Below the pieces are notes generated by a model. It had not been told where the DNA came from and searched no databases. It saw nothing but the letters and a program-made list of their open reading frames with translations. The position numbers and the translations under genes are program-made. From the NCBI GenBank assembly GCA_958454405.1, contig CAUEBO010000009.1, positions 3,107 to 67,106 of the forward strand: a stretch of 64,000 nt of DNA, written 5' to 3'. Position 1 is the first letter of the stretch, and each line of letters begins with the position of its first letter. Shown here piece by piece: positions 1-11,219 of the stretch. The stretch comes from an uncultured Eggerthellaceae bacterium (GTDB lineage: Bacteria; Actinomycetota; Coriobacteriia; Coriobacteriales; Eggerthellaceae).

Positions 1-1413
1 CGGCATTGGGTGGAGTACCGCGCGCAGAACCGCAACGGCGAGTGGGTCCGCCTGCGCTGCCGCGGGCGCCTCATCCTGGATGCGAAGGGGAAGCCCTCGC
101 TGTTCGCGGGCTTCATCACGAATCTCGGCAAGAAGAGCAAGGTCGATCCGCTGACCGGGCTGTTCAACAAGTTCGAATTCGAGGACGCCCTGCGCCATCG
201 CATCGACGAATCGCCGGGCGAGCCCATCAGCCTGCTGGTCGTGGGCATCGACGATCTGCGGCATATCAACGACCGGTACGACCGGGCGTTCGGCGACGAG
301 GTCATCCGGTTCGTGGCGCGCCGCATCCAGAGCGCGGCGCCGGAATCGGCCTTCGTCTACCGCCTCGACGGCGACGAGTTCGCCATCGTCGCGCGTGGCG
401 ACCGGGACGCCCTGCGCTCCATGTACGCCGCGCTGAGCGCCGGGCTCGACCGGCAGCACGAGCACGAGGGCAGGAAGTTCTACTGCACGCTCTCGGGCGG
501 ATGCGCCTGCTATCCTCAAGATGCGTCCACCTACGAAGACTTGGTGAAGTACGCGGACTACGCGCTCGAGTTCGCGAAGGGGCACGGCAAGAAGCGCTGT
601 GCGAACTTCTCGCGCTCCATCTTGGCCGAGCGCACGCGCACCCTCGAGCTCAACGAGCTGCTGCGCGACAGCGTCGAACACGGCTTCGCCGGCTTCAGCC
701 TGTGCTACCAGCCGCAGGTGGACGCGCAGACCGGGCGCATCGTGGGAGCTGAGGCGCTGGCGCGCTGGCGCAGCGACGCGTACGGCGACCTGTCCCCTCT
801 GGAGTTCATCCCGCTGCTTGAGCAGAGCGGCCTCATCGTGCCGGTGGGCCGGTGGGTGCTGCGGGAGGCGATAGCCTGGTGCAAGCGCTGGAGCGCCATC
901 GATCCCGCGTTCGTGATGAGCGTGAACCTGTCGTATCGCCAGCTCGACGAGGAAAGCCTCGTCGAGCTGATCCACGAGCTGCTCGACGACGCGGCGCTTC
1001 CCGCCGACAACCTGGTGGTGGAGATGACCGAGAGCTACTTCGCGCCCGGCGACGTCGTGGCCAAGCAGCTGTTCGACGAGATCAGGGAATTGGGCGTGCA
1101 GGTGGCCATGGACGATTTCGGCACCGGATGCTCCACGCTCGGGGTGCTGAAGTCGTCGCCGGCCGACATCGTGAAGATCGACAAGACCTTCGTGCGCGAC
1201 ATCCAAACGAGCACCTTCGACGCCACGTTCATCCGCTTCGTCGTGGCGCTCTGCCACGACGTGGGCATACGCGTGTGCCTTGAAGGCGTGGAGACCGACG
1301 ACGAATACGCCATCGTGAACGGCATGGGCCTCGACTACATCCAGGGCTTCCTGTTCGGCCGGCCCGTGCCGCCTGAAGAATTCGAGAAGACCTTTCTGGC
1401 CGACGGCGCGTGA
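1..1413 (+). CDS. PAS-GGDEF-EAL protein, 5' end outside window
   Basis: The reading frame is open from base 1, so the N-terminus is missing. What remains is the end of a PAS/PAC sensor segment (about residues 1-40), a GGDEF domain (about 45-200) and a complete EAL domain (about 220-465). The cyclase signature reads DGDEF in the context RLDGDEF, so the first glycine of GGDEF is Asp. The EAL domain keeps the phosphodiesterase residues: AEALARW, the VNLS Asn, the EMTES Glu, DDFGTG, the VKIDK Lys, EGVET and QGFLFG. The likely net role is c-di-GMP hydrolysis, with the GGDEF part weak, inactive or regulatory. A c-di-GMP riboswitch lies 33 kb away at 34090-34176. Confidence 0.93.
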   Translation, partial: RHWVEYRAQNRNGEWVRLRCRGRLILDAKGKPSLFAGFITNLGKKSKVDPLTGLFNKFEFEDALRHRIDESPGEPISLLVVGIDDLRHINDRYDRAFGDEVIRFVARRIQSAAPESAFVYRLDGDEFAIVARGDRDALRSMYAALSAGLDRQHEHEGRKFYCTLSGGCACYPQDASTYEDLVKYADYALEFAKGHGKKRCANFSRSILAERTRTLELNELLRDSVEHGFAGFSLCYQPQVDAQTGRIVGAEALARWRSDAYGDLSPLEFIPLLEQSGLIVPVGRWVLREAIAWCKRWSAIDPAFVMSVNLSYRQLDEESLVELIHELLDDAALPADNLVVEMTESYFAPGDVVAKQLFDEIRELGVQVAMDDFGTGCSTLGVLKSSPADIVKIDKTFVRDIQTSTFDATFIRFVVALCHDVGIRVCLEGVETDDEYAIVNGMGLDYIQGFLFGRPVPPEEFEKTFLADGA

Positions 1414-1476
1414 CGCCGCGCCGGCCGTCGACGCGCTACAATGCTCGAAAGGCATGTGGAGCGCAAGGAGGCCGCC

Positions 1477-2421
1477 ATGGCAGTTGACCAAGTATCGCAG
1501 GCTATCGGAAGCACGCCGCTCATCCGGCTGGACGCGCTCTCCCAGGACGTGGGGGCCCAGGTGTTCGCCAAGTACGAGGCGGCGAACCCCGGCGCGTCCA
1601 TCAAGGACCGCGCCGCCCGCTCGATGATCGACCGCGCCGAGGAGCGCGGGCGGATCGCGCCGGGGCGCAGCGTGCTCGTGGAGCCGACGAGCGGCAACAC
1701 CGGCATCGCCATCGCCATGATCGGCGCGGCACGGGGCTACGACGTGGTCATCGTCATGCCCGATTCCATGAGCCGCGAACGGCGCATGCTCATGACGGCC
1801 TACGGCGCGCGGCTGGAGCTGACTCCGGGGGCGGAGGGCATGGCGGGCGCGGTGGCGCGCGCCGACCAGCTGGCGCGCGAGCTTCCCGGCGCCTGGGTGG
1901 TCGGGCAGTTCGACAACCCCGACAACCCGCGCGCCCACGAGGAGACGACCGGGCCGGAGATCGTCCGGCAGTTGGGGCAGTTCCCCGATTACGTGGTGGC
2001 CGGCGTCGGCACGGGCGGCACCGTCACGGGCGTTGCCCGCTGCCTGCGCGCGCAGGGCGCCCCCACGCGCGTCTACGCCGTCGAGCCGGCGGAAAGCCCG
2101 CTCATCTCGCAAGCGCTCGCAGGAGCCGCGCTCGAGCCGGCGCCTCACGGCATCCAGGGGATCGGCGCGAACTTCATCCCCGAAACGCTCGACCTGAGCG
2201 TGCTCGACGGGGCGCTGGCGGTGTCCACCGACGAGGCCATCCGCGCCGGCCGCGAGACGGCGGAGCGGGAGGGCCTCTTGGTGGGCATCTCGTCCGGCGC
2301 GAACATGGCCGCGGTGCGCCGCCTGGTGCAGGAGCATCCTGAAGCGCGCGGGGCGACCATCGTCACGTTCGCCGTCGACACGGGCGAGCGCTATCTGTCC
2401 ACGCCGCTGTTCGCGGATTGA
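1477..2421 (+). CDS. cysK: Cysteine synthase (O-acetylserine sulfhydrylase)
   Basis: A fold-type II PLP enzyme of 314 residues that makes L-cysteine from O-acetylserine and sulfide in the cytosol. The PLP lysine is K43 in the motif NPGASIKDRAA. The substrate-binding loop TSGNTG is at about 71-76, and the phosphate-binding GVGTGGTVTG loop is near 180. The start at ATG 1477 follows the ribosome site AAGGAGG; an in-frame ATG at 1441 has no such site and overlaps a TACAAT -10-like box at 1437-1442. A cystathionine beta-synthase-like role cannot be excluded, but the length and motifs fit CysK. Confidence 0.93.
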   Translation: MAVDQVSQAIGSTPLIRLDALSQDVGAQVFAKYEAANPGASIKDRAARSMIDRAEERGRIAPGRSVLVEPTSGNTGIAIAMIGAARGYDVVIVMPDSMSRERRMLMTAYGARLELTPGAEGMAGAVARADQLARELPGAWVVGQFDNPDNPRAHEETTGPEIVRQLGQFPDYVVAGVGTGGTVTGVARCLRAQGAPTRVYAVEPAESPLISQALAGAALEPAPHGIQGIGANFIPETLDLSVLDGALAVSTDEAIRAGRETAEREGLLVGISSGANMAAVRRLVQEHPEARGATIVTFAVDTGERYLSTPLFAD

Positions 2422-2489
2422 GCCTCAGCCGCATCGACGTTTGCCGTGCGCTGGCCGAGGATGCGCAATCGATTGGAAGGAACGAGCCG

Positions 2490-3614
2490 ATGACGGGAAC
2501 CGTGTCCATGCCGGAACGCATGAAGTCGACCATCGTCGAGCGAAAGCTGTGCGCGCCCGACGCGCCCGCCCTGCTCATGGTGTCGGGCGGTTCGGACTCG
2601 ACGGCGCTCGCGTACGCGGCGTGCGAGCTGCGCGAGGCCGGGGAGCTCGGCCAGCTGGCCATGCTGCACGTCAACCACCAGCTGCGCGGCGAAGACGCCG
2701 ACGCCGACGCGCGCTTCGTGGCGCAGCTGGCCGAGCTGCTGGACGTGCCGCTGTTCTCCTGCGAGATCGACATCGCGAAGGAGGCGGCGCGGACGGGCGA
2801 GAACGTGGAGGCCGTGGCCCGCCGGGAGCGCTACCTCGCGGCCGACGAAGCGCTGGCCAGCCTGTGCCGCCATGCCGCCATGCCCCTCGCGGACGGCCGC
2901 ATCTTCACGGCGCACACGGCCGACGACCGGGTGGAGAGCTTCTACATGCGCTCCATCGTGGGAACCGGCCCCGGGGGGTTCCGGTCCATGCGCTATCGGA
3001 ACGGGCCCGTCGTGCGCCCCCTCATGGATGCGAGCCGCGAGGGCCTGCGAGCGTATCTGCAGGATCGCGAGCGGGAGGGCAAGCCGGTGGCCTGCGACGA
3101 GGAGGGCGCGCTGTGGCGCGAGGACGCCACCAATGCCCACACCGATCGGTTCCGCGCCTTCGTCCGCCACGAGATCGTGCCGCGCGCCCGGATGCGCAAC
3201 CCGCAGCTGCTCGACGTGCTGTGCCGCACCATGAACCTCATCGCCGACGAGGACGACATGCTGGAAGCGCAGGTTGACAATGCCGTTGCGAGGCAGGCGG
3301 CCTGGATCGAGCAGGCGGAGGCGTTCGGCGTCGACTACGGGTCGGGCTGCGTGCTGGCGCCGGAGCTGGGCCGTGTTGCCCGCCCGTTCCAGCGGCGCGT
3401 GGTCGTTCGCGTGCTCGGGTTGATCCTGGGGGCCGAGGCCCGCGTGGAGACGGCGTCGGTGGAGGCCGTGCTGAACGCCTACGATGCCGACCAGGGCGCC
3501 CCGCGCGGCGGCTATGTCGCCAACATCCAGGGAGATTTGGCGGTAAGCGCGAACAAGGGCGGCGTCCGCATCGAGCCCATGGCCGCGTTCCGGGCCCGCA
3601 GGAAGCGGGTCTAG
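2490..3614 (+). CDS. tilS: tRNA(Ile)-lysidine synthase
   Basis: An N-type ATP pyrophosphatase of 374 residues. The PP-loop SGGSDS is at 32-37, followed by the HVNHQLRGEDAD stretch typical of TilS, an ENVEAVARRERY block and the C-terminal RFRAFVRHEIVPRARMRNP region. TilS adds lysine to C34 of tRNA-Ile(CAU), so that the tRNA reads AUA and not AUG. The start at ATG 2490 has GGAAGG about 9 nt upstream; a TTG at 2418 would overlap the cysK stop. The gene converges on the zeta-like kinase gene with only 4 bp between the stops and no room for a terminator. Confidence 0.88.
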   Translation: MTGTVSMPERMKSTIVERKLCAPDAPALLMVSGGSDSTALAYAACELREAGELGQLAMLHVNHQLRGEDADADARFVAQLAELLDVPLFSCEIDIAKEAARTGENVEAVARRERYLAADEALASLCRHAAMPLADGRIFTAHTADDRVESFYMRSIVGTGPGGFRSMRYRNGPVVRPLMDASREGLRAYLQDREREGKPVACDEEGALWREDATNAHTDRFRAFVRHEIVPRARMRNPQLLDVLCRTMNLIADEDDMLEAQVDNAVARQAAWIEQAEAFGVDYGSGCVLAPELGRVARPFQRRVVVRVLGLILGAEARVETASVEAVLNAYDADQGAPRGGYVANIQGDLAVSANKGGVRIEPMAAFRARRKRV

Positions 3615-3618
3615 CAAC

Positions 3619-4230
3619 TCAGCGCTGCCACATGCTTTCGTCCGCCATGGCGTTGGGCAGCCATGCCCCGACGGCTTGGGAGGCGCCCCACCAGACAAGC
3701 GTGTTCTTGCTCCAGATCGCAATGCGCTTGAATGCTGCCGTGTTGTCGAACACGTGCGCCTCGTCGCAGTAGGGGAGCGCCTTGCAGAAGTTGGACAGGG
3801 AGGCGCGGAACCTCCTTCGCACAAGGGTCTCGTCGATGCCGTGCCCGCCGACCTCCACTCGATGGGCGATGCGCTCGAGGGCGACGTGCTCGTTCTCCAC
3901 GCCAAGGTAGAGCAGGTGGACACGGTAGCCCTTGGCGCGCGCCTTCATGATGGTCTGCAGCGCCTTGTGGCCGGTCAGCGTTGTTTCCTGGTTGAACGAG
4001 CGCCTTTCGGCCAGGCATGCATCGATGATGCGAAGCGCTGCTTTTCCCGCAGCAACCTGGTCGTGAGCGCTGATCCACGTGCCGCCCTGCTTCCGCAGCA
4101 GTTCGTCGGGGTTCACGCGCTGCATTCGCTTCGGCATGTCGGGCGTGCGCCAGAGGTTGGTCCGGTACAGCGTCGATTTCCCCGACCCGTTCACGCCGCA
4201 GAACACCACGTACCAGGGTTTCGTCTCCAT
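3619..4230 (-). CDS. Zeta-toxin-like P-loop kinase
   Basis: A 203-residue P-loop ATPase/kinase with Walker A GVNGSGKS at 12-19, a RVNPDEL segment and an ETTLTG motif. This resembles zeta toxins and their relatives, which phosphorylate UDP-activated sugars. Its ATG overlaps the stop of the upstream HTH gene in a TGATG arrangement, so translation is probably coupled and one operator serves both. The family and coupling suggest the toxin half of a toxin-antitoxin pair. The substrate and toxicity are inference; a housekeeping small-molecule kinase is the alternative. The C-terminal third (for example KNTLVWWGASQAVGAW) has no recognised motif. Confidence 0.72.
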   Translation of the reverse strand: METKPWYVVFCGVNGSGKSTLYRTNLWRTPDMPKRMQRVNPDELLRKQGGTWISAHDQVAAGKAALRIIDACLAERRSFNQETTLTGHKALQTIMKARAKGYRVHLLYLGVENEHVALERIAHRVEVGGHGIDETLVRRRFRASLSNFCKALPYCDEAHVFDNTAAFKRIAIWSKNTLVWWGASQAVGAWLPNAMADESMWQR

Positions 4231-4628
4231 CAGAACGCCCCTCTCTGCACGAGTTCGGCTTGCTTCCTCTGCAGGAAGAAGTCGGCGACGGCGATGCGGA
4301 ACGCGGCCTCGTCGGCATCCTCGATGGCGTTGATTTCCGCCGCACTCGGGCTGCCTGCGAGCGACGACTTGCAACTCGAGAACAGTTCGTGCAGGCGCGT
4401 CGGTTCGGGCGCGCGGTCGCCGCCGCCTTCGTGCGGGGCATGGTTCTCGGAGGCCTTGCGCGGTCGTCCGGGGCCGGGATGCCGCGCGAGGCGCGCCATG
4501 ACGTCCTCCTCTCGCAGCACCCATGAGCGCCCCACTTTCTGTGCGGGCAGCGCTCCATCGTATATCAGGTTTCGCACGCGTATCGAGGACACGCCGAGCA
4601 GCTTTGCGGCTTCCACGGTGGACAGCAT
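4230..4628 (-). CDS. Excisionase-family HTH protein, putative antitoxin/repressor
   Basis: A 132-residue protein. Residues 3-46 form a MerR/excisionase-type winged helix (STVEAAKLLGVSSIRVRNLI, then KVGRSWVLREEDV). A short basic AT-hook-like GPGRPRK follows at 52-58, then an acidic, helix-prone C-terminal part (about 80-132) that could bind the co-encoded kinase. The start at ATG 4628 is preceded by AAGGAG; an in-frame ATG at 4664 lies inside the palindrome and is unlikely. The perfect 28-bp palindrome at 4664-4691 abuts an extended -10 (4655-4663), which suggests autorepression. No phage integrase gene is nearby, so a true excisionase role is unlikely. Confidence 0.7.
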   Translation of the reverse strand: MLSTVEAAKLLGVSSIRVRNLIYDGALPAQKVGRSWVLREEDVMARLARHPGPGRPRKASENHAPHEGGGDRAPEPTRLHELFSSCKSSLAGSPSAAEINAIEDADEAAFRIAVADFFLQRKQAELVQRGAF

Positions 4629-4654
4629 GACGGCTCCTTCTTCTCGATTCCCCG

Positions 4655-4663
4655 ATGATAGCA
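4655..4663 (-). promoter_or_regulatory. Extended -10 promoter of the HTH-kinase pair
   Basis: On the minus strand this reads TGC TATCAT, 27 nt upstream of the ATG at 4628. The palindrome lies directly upstream, so a protein bound there would cover the spacer and -35 region. Confidence 0.55.
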
Positions 4664-4691
4664 TATACTATATCGTTAACGATATAGTATA
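4664..4691. repeat. 28-bp perfect palindrome, probable operator
   Basis: The two 14-bp arms are exact reverse complements; the left arm is tatactatatcgtt. It is very AT-rich in a high-GC region and sits between the divergently transcribed HTH gene (ATG 4628) and maf (ATG 4772). It is a strong candidate binding site for the HTH protein. Confidence 0.8.
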
Positions 4692-4755
4692 GTGCAGGGA
4701 GATCGTCGACGCGGATCGCCGTAGACGGAGATCGCCGTTCGAGGCGCGCCGGCAG

Positions 4756-4764
4756 TGCTACAAT
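4756..4764 (+). promoter_or_regulatory. Extended -10 of maf; transcript may be leaderless
   Basis: TGC TACAAT ends 7 nt before the ATG at 4772. No Shine-Dalgarno sequence precedes that ATG, so the mRNA may start at or beside the start codon. Confidence 0.45.
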
Positions 4765-4771
4765 ACCGCCC

Positions 4772-5473
4772 ATGGAAAACGAAACGAACATACCGCCGCA
4801 GCCCGCCGCGCCCGAAGCGCCCGGCTGCGAAGAGGCCCCTTCGCCCCAGCCCGCCTTCGACGTCATCCTGGCCAGCGGCAGCCCGCGCCGGCGGGACCTG
4901 CTCGAACAGGCGGGCATCGCGTTCTCCGTGCGCGTATCCGAGGTGGATGAGAGCCTGGACGCCGATCTGCTGGCCGATCCTCCCGAGGCCGCCAAGAAAC
5001 TGGCCGAGCGCAAGGCGGGCGCGGTCGTGCAGGAGGTGCTCGCCGAGAACTACCAGGGCATGGCCATGATCCTGGGCGCCGACACCATGGTCGTGTGCGA
5101 CGGCGAAGTGTTCGGCAAGCCGAAGAACCTTTCCGATGCCAAGCACATGCTCAGGCGCCTTTCGGGCAGAACGCACGAGGTGGTCACGGCCGTTTCGGTG
5201 TGGATGGTCGCCGCGCCCGAGGTGGAGAACCTCTCGATCGGCTTCCGGACGTTCGCCGACACCACGGCCGTGACGTTCCGCGAGCTCACCGACGATGAGA
5301 TAGCGGACTACCTGCGCAAGGGCGAATCGTTCGACAAGGCCGGCGCCTATGCCGTGCAGGGCGCCGGGGCCGATCTGGTCGCGCGCGTCGACGGCTCGCT
5401 GGACACCGTCATCGGCCTGCCGGTGGAGCGCCTGCTGAGCGAGTTCCCCGACCTGAAGAGCGCGCGGTCCTAG
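4772..5473 (+). CDS. maf: Maf-family nucleoside triphosphate pyrophosphatase
   Basis: A 233-residue house-cleaning pyrophosphatase that hydrolyses non-canonical or modified nucleoside triphosphates. The Maf signature SGSPRR is at 35-40; later blocks are GADTMVV, GKPKN and FDKAGAYAVQG. About 28 Pro/Ala-rich N-terminal residues precede the domain. No ribosome site is visible before the ATG (see the promoter at 4756). A shorter start inside the extension cannot be excluded. Confidence 0.9.
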   Translation: MENETNIPPQPAAPEAPGCEEAPSPQPAFDVILASGSPRRRDLLEQAGIAFSVRVSEVDESLDADLLADPPEAAKKLAERKAGAVVQEVLAENYQGMAMILGADTMVVCDGEVFGKPKNLSDAKHMLRRLSGRTHEVVTAVSVWMVAAPEVENLSIGFRTFADTTAVTFRELTDDEIADYLRKGESFDKAGAYAVQGAGADLVARVDGSLDTVIGLPVERLLSEFPDLKSARS

Positions 5474-5763
5474 CTGCGGGGCGCATTCCGGCGCTCTCGT
5501 GTGGGGCGGGGCCGACCGGCGGCAGGATGCGCTGCGCCCGCCTCGTGCCTGGTGCGACAAGTCCCATACGCCCTGTTCCAACGGCAAAATGTAAAAATCG
5601 TGGCATGTGGGCTGGCGTTACCGTATCGTCTCCTTTTCCCGAAGCGGCAATGGTACACTAACCGAATTCAAGGTAGGCGTGGCACCTTCGCCCACTGATC
5701 GTGCAGATCGCGTGCGGTTTTTGGGCGTTTGGCAGCGCACCGTGCGACGAAAAGGTCGGGACC

Positions 5764-6306
5764 GTGCATAACGACATTGCTGAGATTCTGTTCACGGAAG
5801 ACGAGATCGCTCGACGCGTGAACGAAATCGGCGCAGAGATCACGCGCGACTACGCGGAGGCGGCCGACGAGGGCATCGTCCTCATCTCGGTCCTGCGCGG
5901 CGCAGCCATCTTCATGGCCGATCTTGCGCGGCGGATCGATCTGCCGGTCGAGATGGACTACATGGCCGTCTCGTCGTATGGCAACGGCGCCAAGAGCTCC
6001 GGCGTCGTGCGCATACTCAAGGATCTCTCGTCGGAGATCGAAGGGCGCCACGTCCTTGTCGCGGAGGACATCCTCGACTCCGGGCTTACCCTGAAGTACT
6101 TGTTGAAAAACCTTGCGTCGCGCCACCCCGCATCCATCGAGGTGGCAACGCTTCTTCGGAAGAAAACGCTTGCGCAGGCGAAGATCGATTGCAAATACAT
6201 CGGCTTCGAATGCCCCGATCAGTTCATCGTGGGCTACGGGCTCGATTACGCCGAACGGTATCGCAACCTGCCTTACATCGGCGTTTTGAAGCCGGAGATC
6301 TACTAG
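5764..6306 (+). CDS. hpt: Hypoxanthine phosphoribosyltransferase
   Basis: A 180-residue type I phosphoribosyltransferase that salvages hypoxanthine (and probably guanine) with PRPP. The PRPP loop VLVAEDILDSGLTL lies at about 98-110, and the flexible-loop motif SSYG is near 70. GTG 5764 gives the usual family length; an in-frame GTG at 5701 would add 21 atypical residues. The intergenic stretch 5474-5763 holds a TACACT -10-like box at 5654-5659 but no convincing -35. An hpt-ftsH order is common in Gram-positive bacteria. Confidence 0.92.
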   Translation: MHNDIAEILFTEDEIARRVNEIGAEITRDYAEAADEGIVLISVLRGAAIFMADLARRIDLPVEMDYMAVSSYGNGAKSSGVVRILKDLSSEIEGRHVLVAEDILDSGLTLKYLLKNLASRHPASIEVATLLRKKTLAQAKIDCKYIGFECPDQFIVGYGLDYAERYRNLPYIGVLKPEIY

Positions 6307-6455
6307 CACGGCGGCCTTGGCTGGACGGCGCGGCATCGCTTGAAGCCGCGCGGTCGCGCATGCCGGGGGCGCAGGAGCAGCGGGTCGGGTCGGTTGGCGG
6401 GCACGCGCCCTGCCTTCCCGCGCGAAGCCGCTTGAGGCAGAGAAAGTAAGGATGT

Positions 6456-8824
<2,369 letters not shown>

Positions 8825-8828
<4 letters not shown>

Positions 8829-10132
8829 TCTGGCGATGCGCTTCATTCGAATTCGACGCGAGAATGCCCATGCTCATGGGCATTCTCAACGTTACCCCCG
8901 ATTCCTTCTCCGACGGCGGCCAGCACGCCTCGTTCGATGAGGCGATCGAGCATGCGCAGCGCATGGTGGACGAAGGCGCGCGCATCATCGACGTGGGCGG
9001 CGAATCCACACGCCCGGGCGCCGCTCCGGTTTCGGAGGCCGAGGAGCTCGCCCGCGTGCTGCCGGTCGTGCGCGAGCTTGCGCGGCGCGGCGTGTGCGTG
9101 AGCATCGACACGCGGCACGCCGAGGTGGCGCGGGCCTGCTTGGAAGCGGGCGCGGCCATCGTGAACGACGTGTCCGGCTTCACCGACCCCGCCATGGTCG
9201 ACGCGGTGCGCGGGCAGGCGTGTGGCCTGGTGGTCATGCACATGCAGGGCGAGCCGGCCACGATGCAGGATGCTCCGTCGTATGCCGACGTGGTGGCCGA
9301 CGTGCGCGACTGGCTGTGTGCGCAGGCGGCATCGCTTGAAGCGACCGGCATCGCGCACGACCGCATCTGCATCGATCCGGGCCCGGGTTTCGGCAAGACG
9401 CCGCAGCAGACGCTCGATCTGGTGCGCAACTTCCAGGAATTCGAGCGTTTGGGCTATCCTGTCATGGCGGCGCTGTCGCGCAAGAGCTACCTGGGCTTCG
9501 CCTACGGCATCGAGAACCCGGCCGATCGCGACAACGTGTCGGCCGCCGAGGCGCTCATGGCGTGCGAGCTGGGAGCGAGCGTGGTGCGCACGCACAACGT
9601 CGCCGTGACGGCCCGCGCGCTCGAGGACCTGCGCCCGTACGTCCTGCTGGGCCTGGGGTGCAACGTGCCGCTCGTCGCCGAGCCGGGGGAGGAGCGCGAA
9701 GGCAAGATCGCCATGCTCAACCAGGCCGTCACCGAGCTGTGCGCGCTGCCCGACTCGCAGATCGTGGACATCTCCAGCTTCTACGAAAGCGAGCCGGCCT
9801 ACTACGAGGACCAGGACGCGTTCGTGAACGCCGTCGTCCTGATGCGCACGGGCCTGCCCCCCAAGGAGCTGCTGGGGTACCTGCATGCCATCGAGAACAG
9901 CCTCGGGCGCGTGCGCGACATCCAGAACGGGCCCCGCACCTGCGACCTCGACATCATCGACTACCAGCTGTACGTGGCGAACGCCGATGTTCTCACGCTG
10001 CCCCACCCCCGCGCGCTCGAGCGCGACTTCGTGGTGCGGCCGCTGCTCGAGCTGCTCCCCGGCCATGTGCTGGCCGATGGGAGCCGCGTCACCTCCGACG
10101 GCGTGAAGGTGGGGAAGGCGCAGCGCCTGTGA
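8825..10132 (+). CDS. Dihydropteroate synthase-HPPK fusion
   Basis: A 435-residue bifunctional folate enzyme. Residues 1-275 are dihydropteroate synthase (FolP), with MGILNVTPDSFSDGG, DVGGESTRPG, NDVSG, DPGPGFGK and the RKSYLG motif. Residues 278-420 are 6-hydroxymethyl-dihydropterin pyrophosphokinase (FolK), with LGLGCN, FYESEPAYYEDQDAFVNAVV and RTCDLDIIDY. The two domains catalyse consecutive steps, with HPPK acting first, so the domain order is reversed relative to the pathway. The ATG overlaps the ftsH stop (ATGA), and the stop overlaps the GTG of birA. The folate product would feed fhs-fchA-folD at 30.5-34 kb. Confidence 0.93.
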
Positions 10133-10983
10133 CCGCGTTCGACGTGCGCTCGCTTGCGGCAACGACGTCGACAAACGACGAGGTCAAGCGGGCCATGGAG
10201 GCTGGGGCTTTCGAGGGGTTGGTCGTGCGCGCGCTGCGGCAGACGGGCGGCTACGGACGGCAGGGGCGCGTTTGGTCCAGTCCCGAAGGCGGTTTGTACC
10301 TGTCGATGCTGCTGCGTCCCAAAGTGCCCGCCGCGCAGCTGCCCACGCTGAGCCTGGTCGTCTCGCTCGCCGTGCGGCGGGCGCTCGTTGCGCTGGCCGA
10401 TCCGGAGGCGGCTGCGAGCATCCTCATCAAGTGGCCGAACGACCTTGTTGTTTCAGCGGCGGGCAAACCGCTGGAAGAAGCCGATGCTGCGGAAACTCCC
10501 GCTGATGCGCCGCGCCAACCTGCGGGCGTTCAGCCAGCTGGCGGTGCCGACTACCGCAAAATCTGCGGCATCTCGCTCGAGGCGCATGCGGGCGGGGTGT
10601 GCGTGGGCGTGGGGGTGAACGTGCGCGCCCCGTCCGAACGACCCGACGTGGGAGGCAAGAACGAGCCCGCCTATCTGGACGAACTCGCGTCCCGCCTTGC
10701 CGCCGCGCCCTTGGACGCGGCGCTCGACCGGACGTGCGAGGCGCTGCTGTGCCGGTTCGATCCCCTCTACGGGGCTTGGCAGCGCGACGGGTTCGCTCCG
10801 CTGCTCGATGAATACAACGCCCATGCCAGCCTTGCGGGCCGTGCGGTGCGCATGGTCGACCGCATGGGCGAGCCCATCGCTTCCGGCGTCGTGTCGCAGG
10901 TGGACGCGTTTGGCCGTCTCGTGCTGCGCGACGAGTCCGGCGCGGACGTGTTCGCCGCATCGGGCGAGGCCCACATCGTGTAG
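10129..10983 (+). CDS. birA: Biotin-[acetyl-CoA-carboxylase] ligase
   Basis: A 284-residue biotin protein ligase that makes biotinyl-AMP and attaches biotin to carboxylase or decarboxylase carrier domains. The biotin/ATP loop GGYGRQGRVWSSPEGG is at about 40-55 and IKWPNDL at about 100-106. The C-terminal SH3-like cap ends in GRLVLRDESGADVFAASGEAHIV. It lacks the N-terminal DNA-binding HTH of bifunctional BirA, so it should not repress transcription. A Pro/Ala-rich insert of about 32 residues follows the WPNDL motif. GTG 10129 overlaps the previous stop (GTGA). The biotin importer gene bioY lies 2 kb downstream. Confidence 0.9.
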   Translation: MTAFDVRSLAATTSTNDEVKRAMEAGAFEGLVVRALRQTGGYGRQGRVWSSPEGGLYLSMLLRPKVPAAQLPTLSLVVSLAVRRALVALADPEAAASILIKWPNDLVVSAAGKPLEEADAAETPADAPRQPAGVQPAGGADYRKICGISLEAHAGGVCVGVGVNVRAPSERPDVGGKNEPAYLDELASRLAAAPLDAALDRTCEALLCRFDPLYGAWQRDGFAPLLDEYNAHASLAGRAVRMVDRMGEPIASGVVSQVDAFGRLVLRDESGADVFAASGEAHIV

Positions 10984-11219
10984 CGCCGTTCGCGGCCGCA
11001 TCCTGCGCGGGTTCGTCCGGCAAGCCTTTCGCCCCCGGCGCTTCGCCGGCGTCGTCCTGATTCGCGCCTTGCACGGGCCCCGTCGCCTGCAGCCCGTGCC
11101 GTTCGCCGGCATTTGCCGTGCGCGAGGCGCGCGCGGCAACGTGCATCGCGCATGGTCGAGGCGAGTGCGGTAGAATGATGCGTTCCGCAAAAACCAGACA
11201 GGAAGGCAGCTTCGAAGGT

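Noticed and set aside
4230..4628. Prophage excisionase
   Set aside because: There is no integrase, attachment-site repeat or other phage gene nearby; coupling to a kinase gene fits a regulator or antitoxin better.
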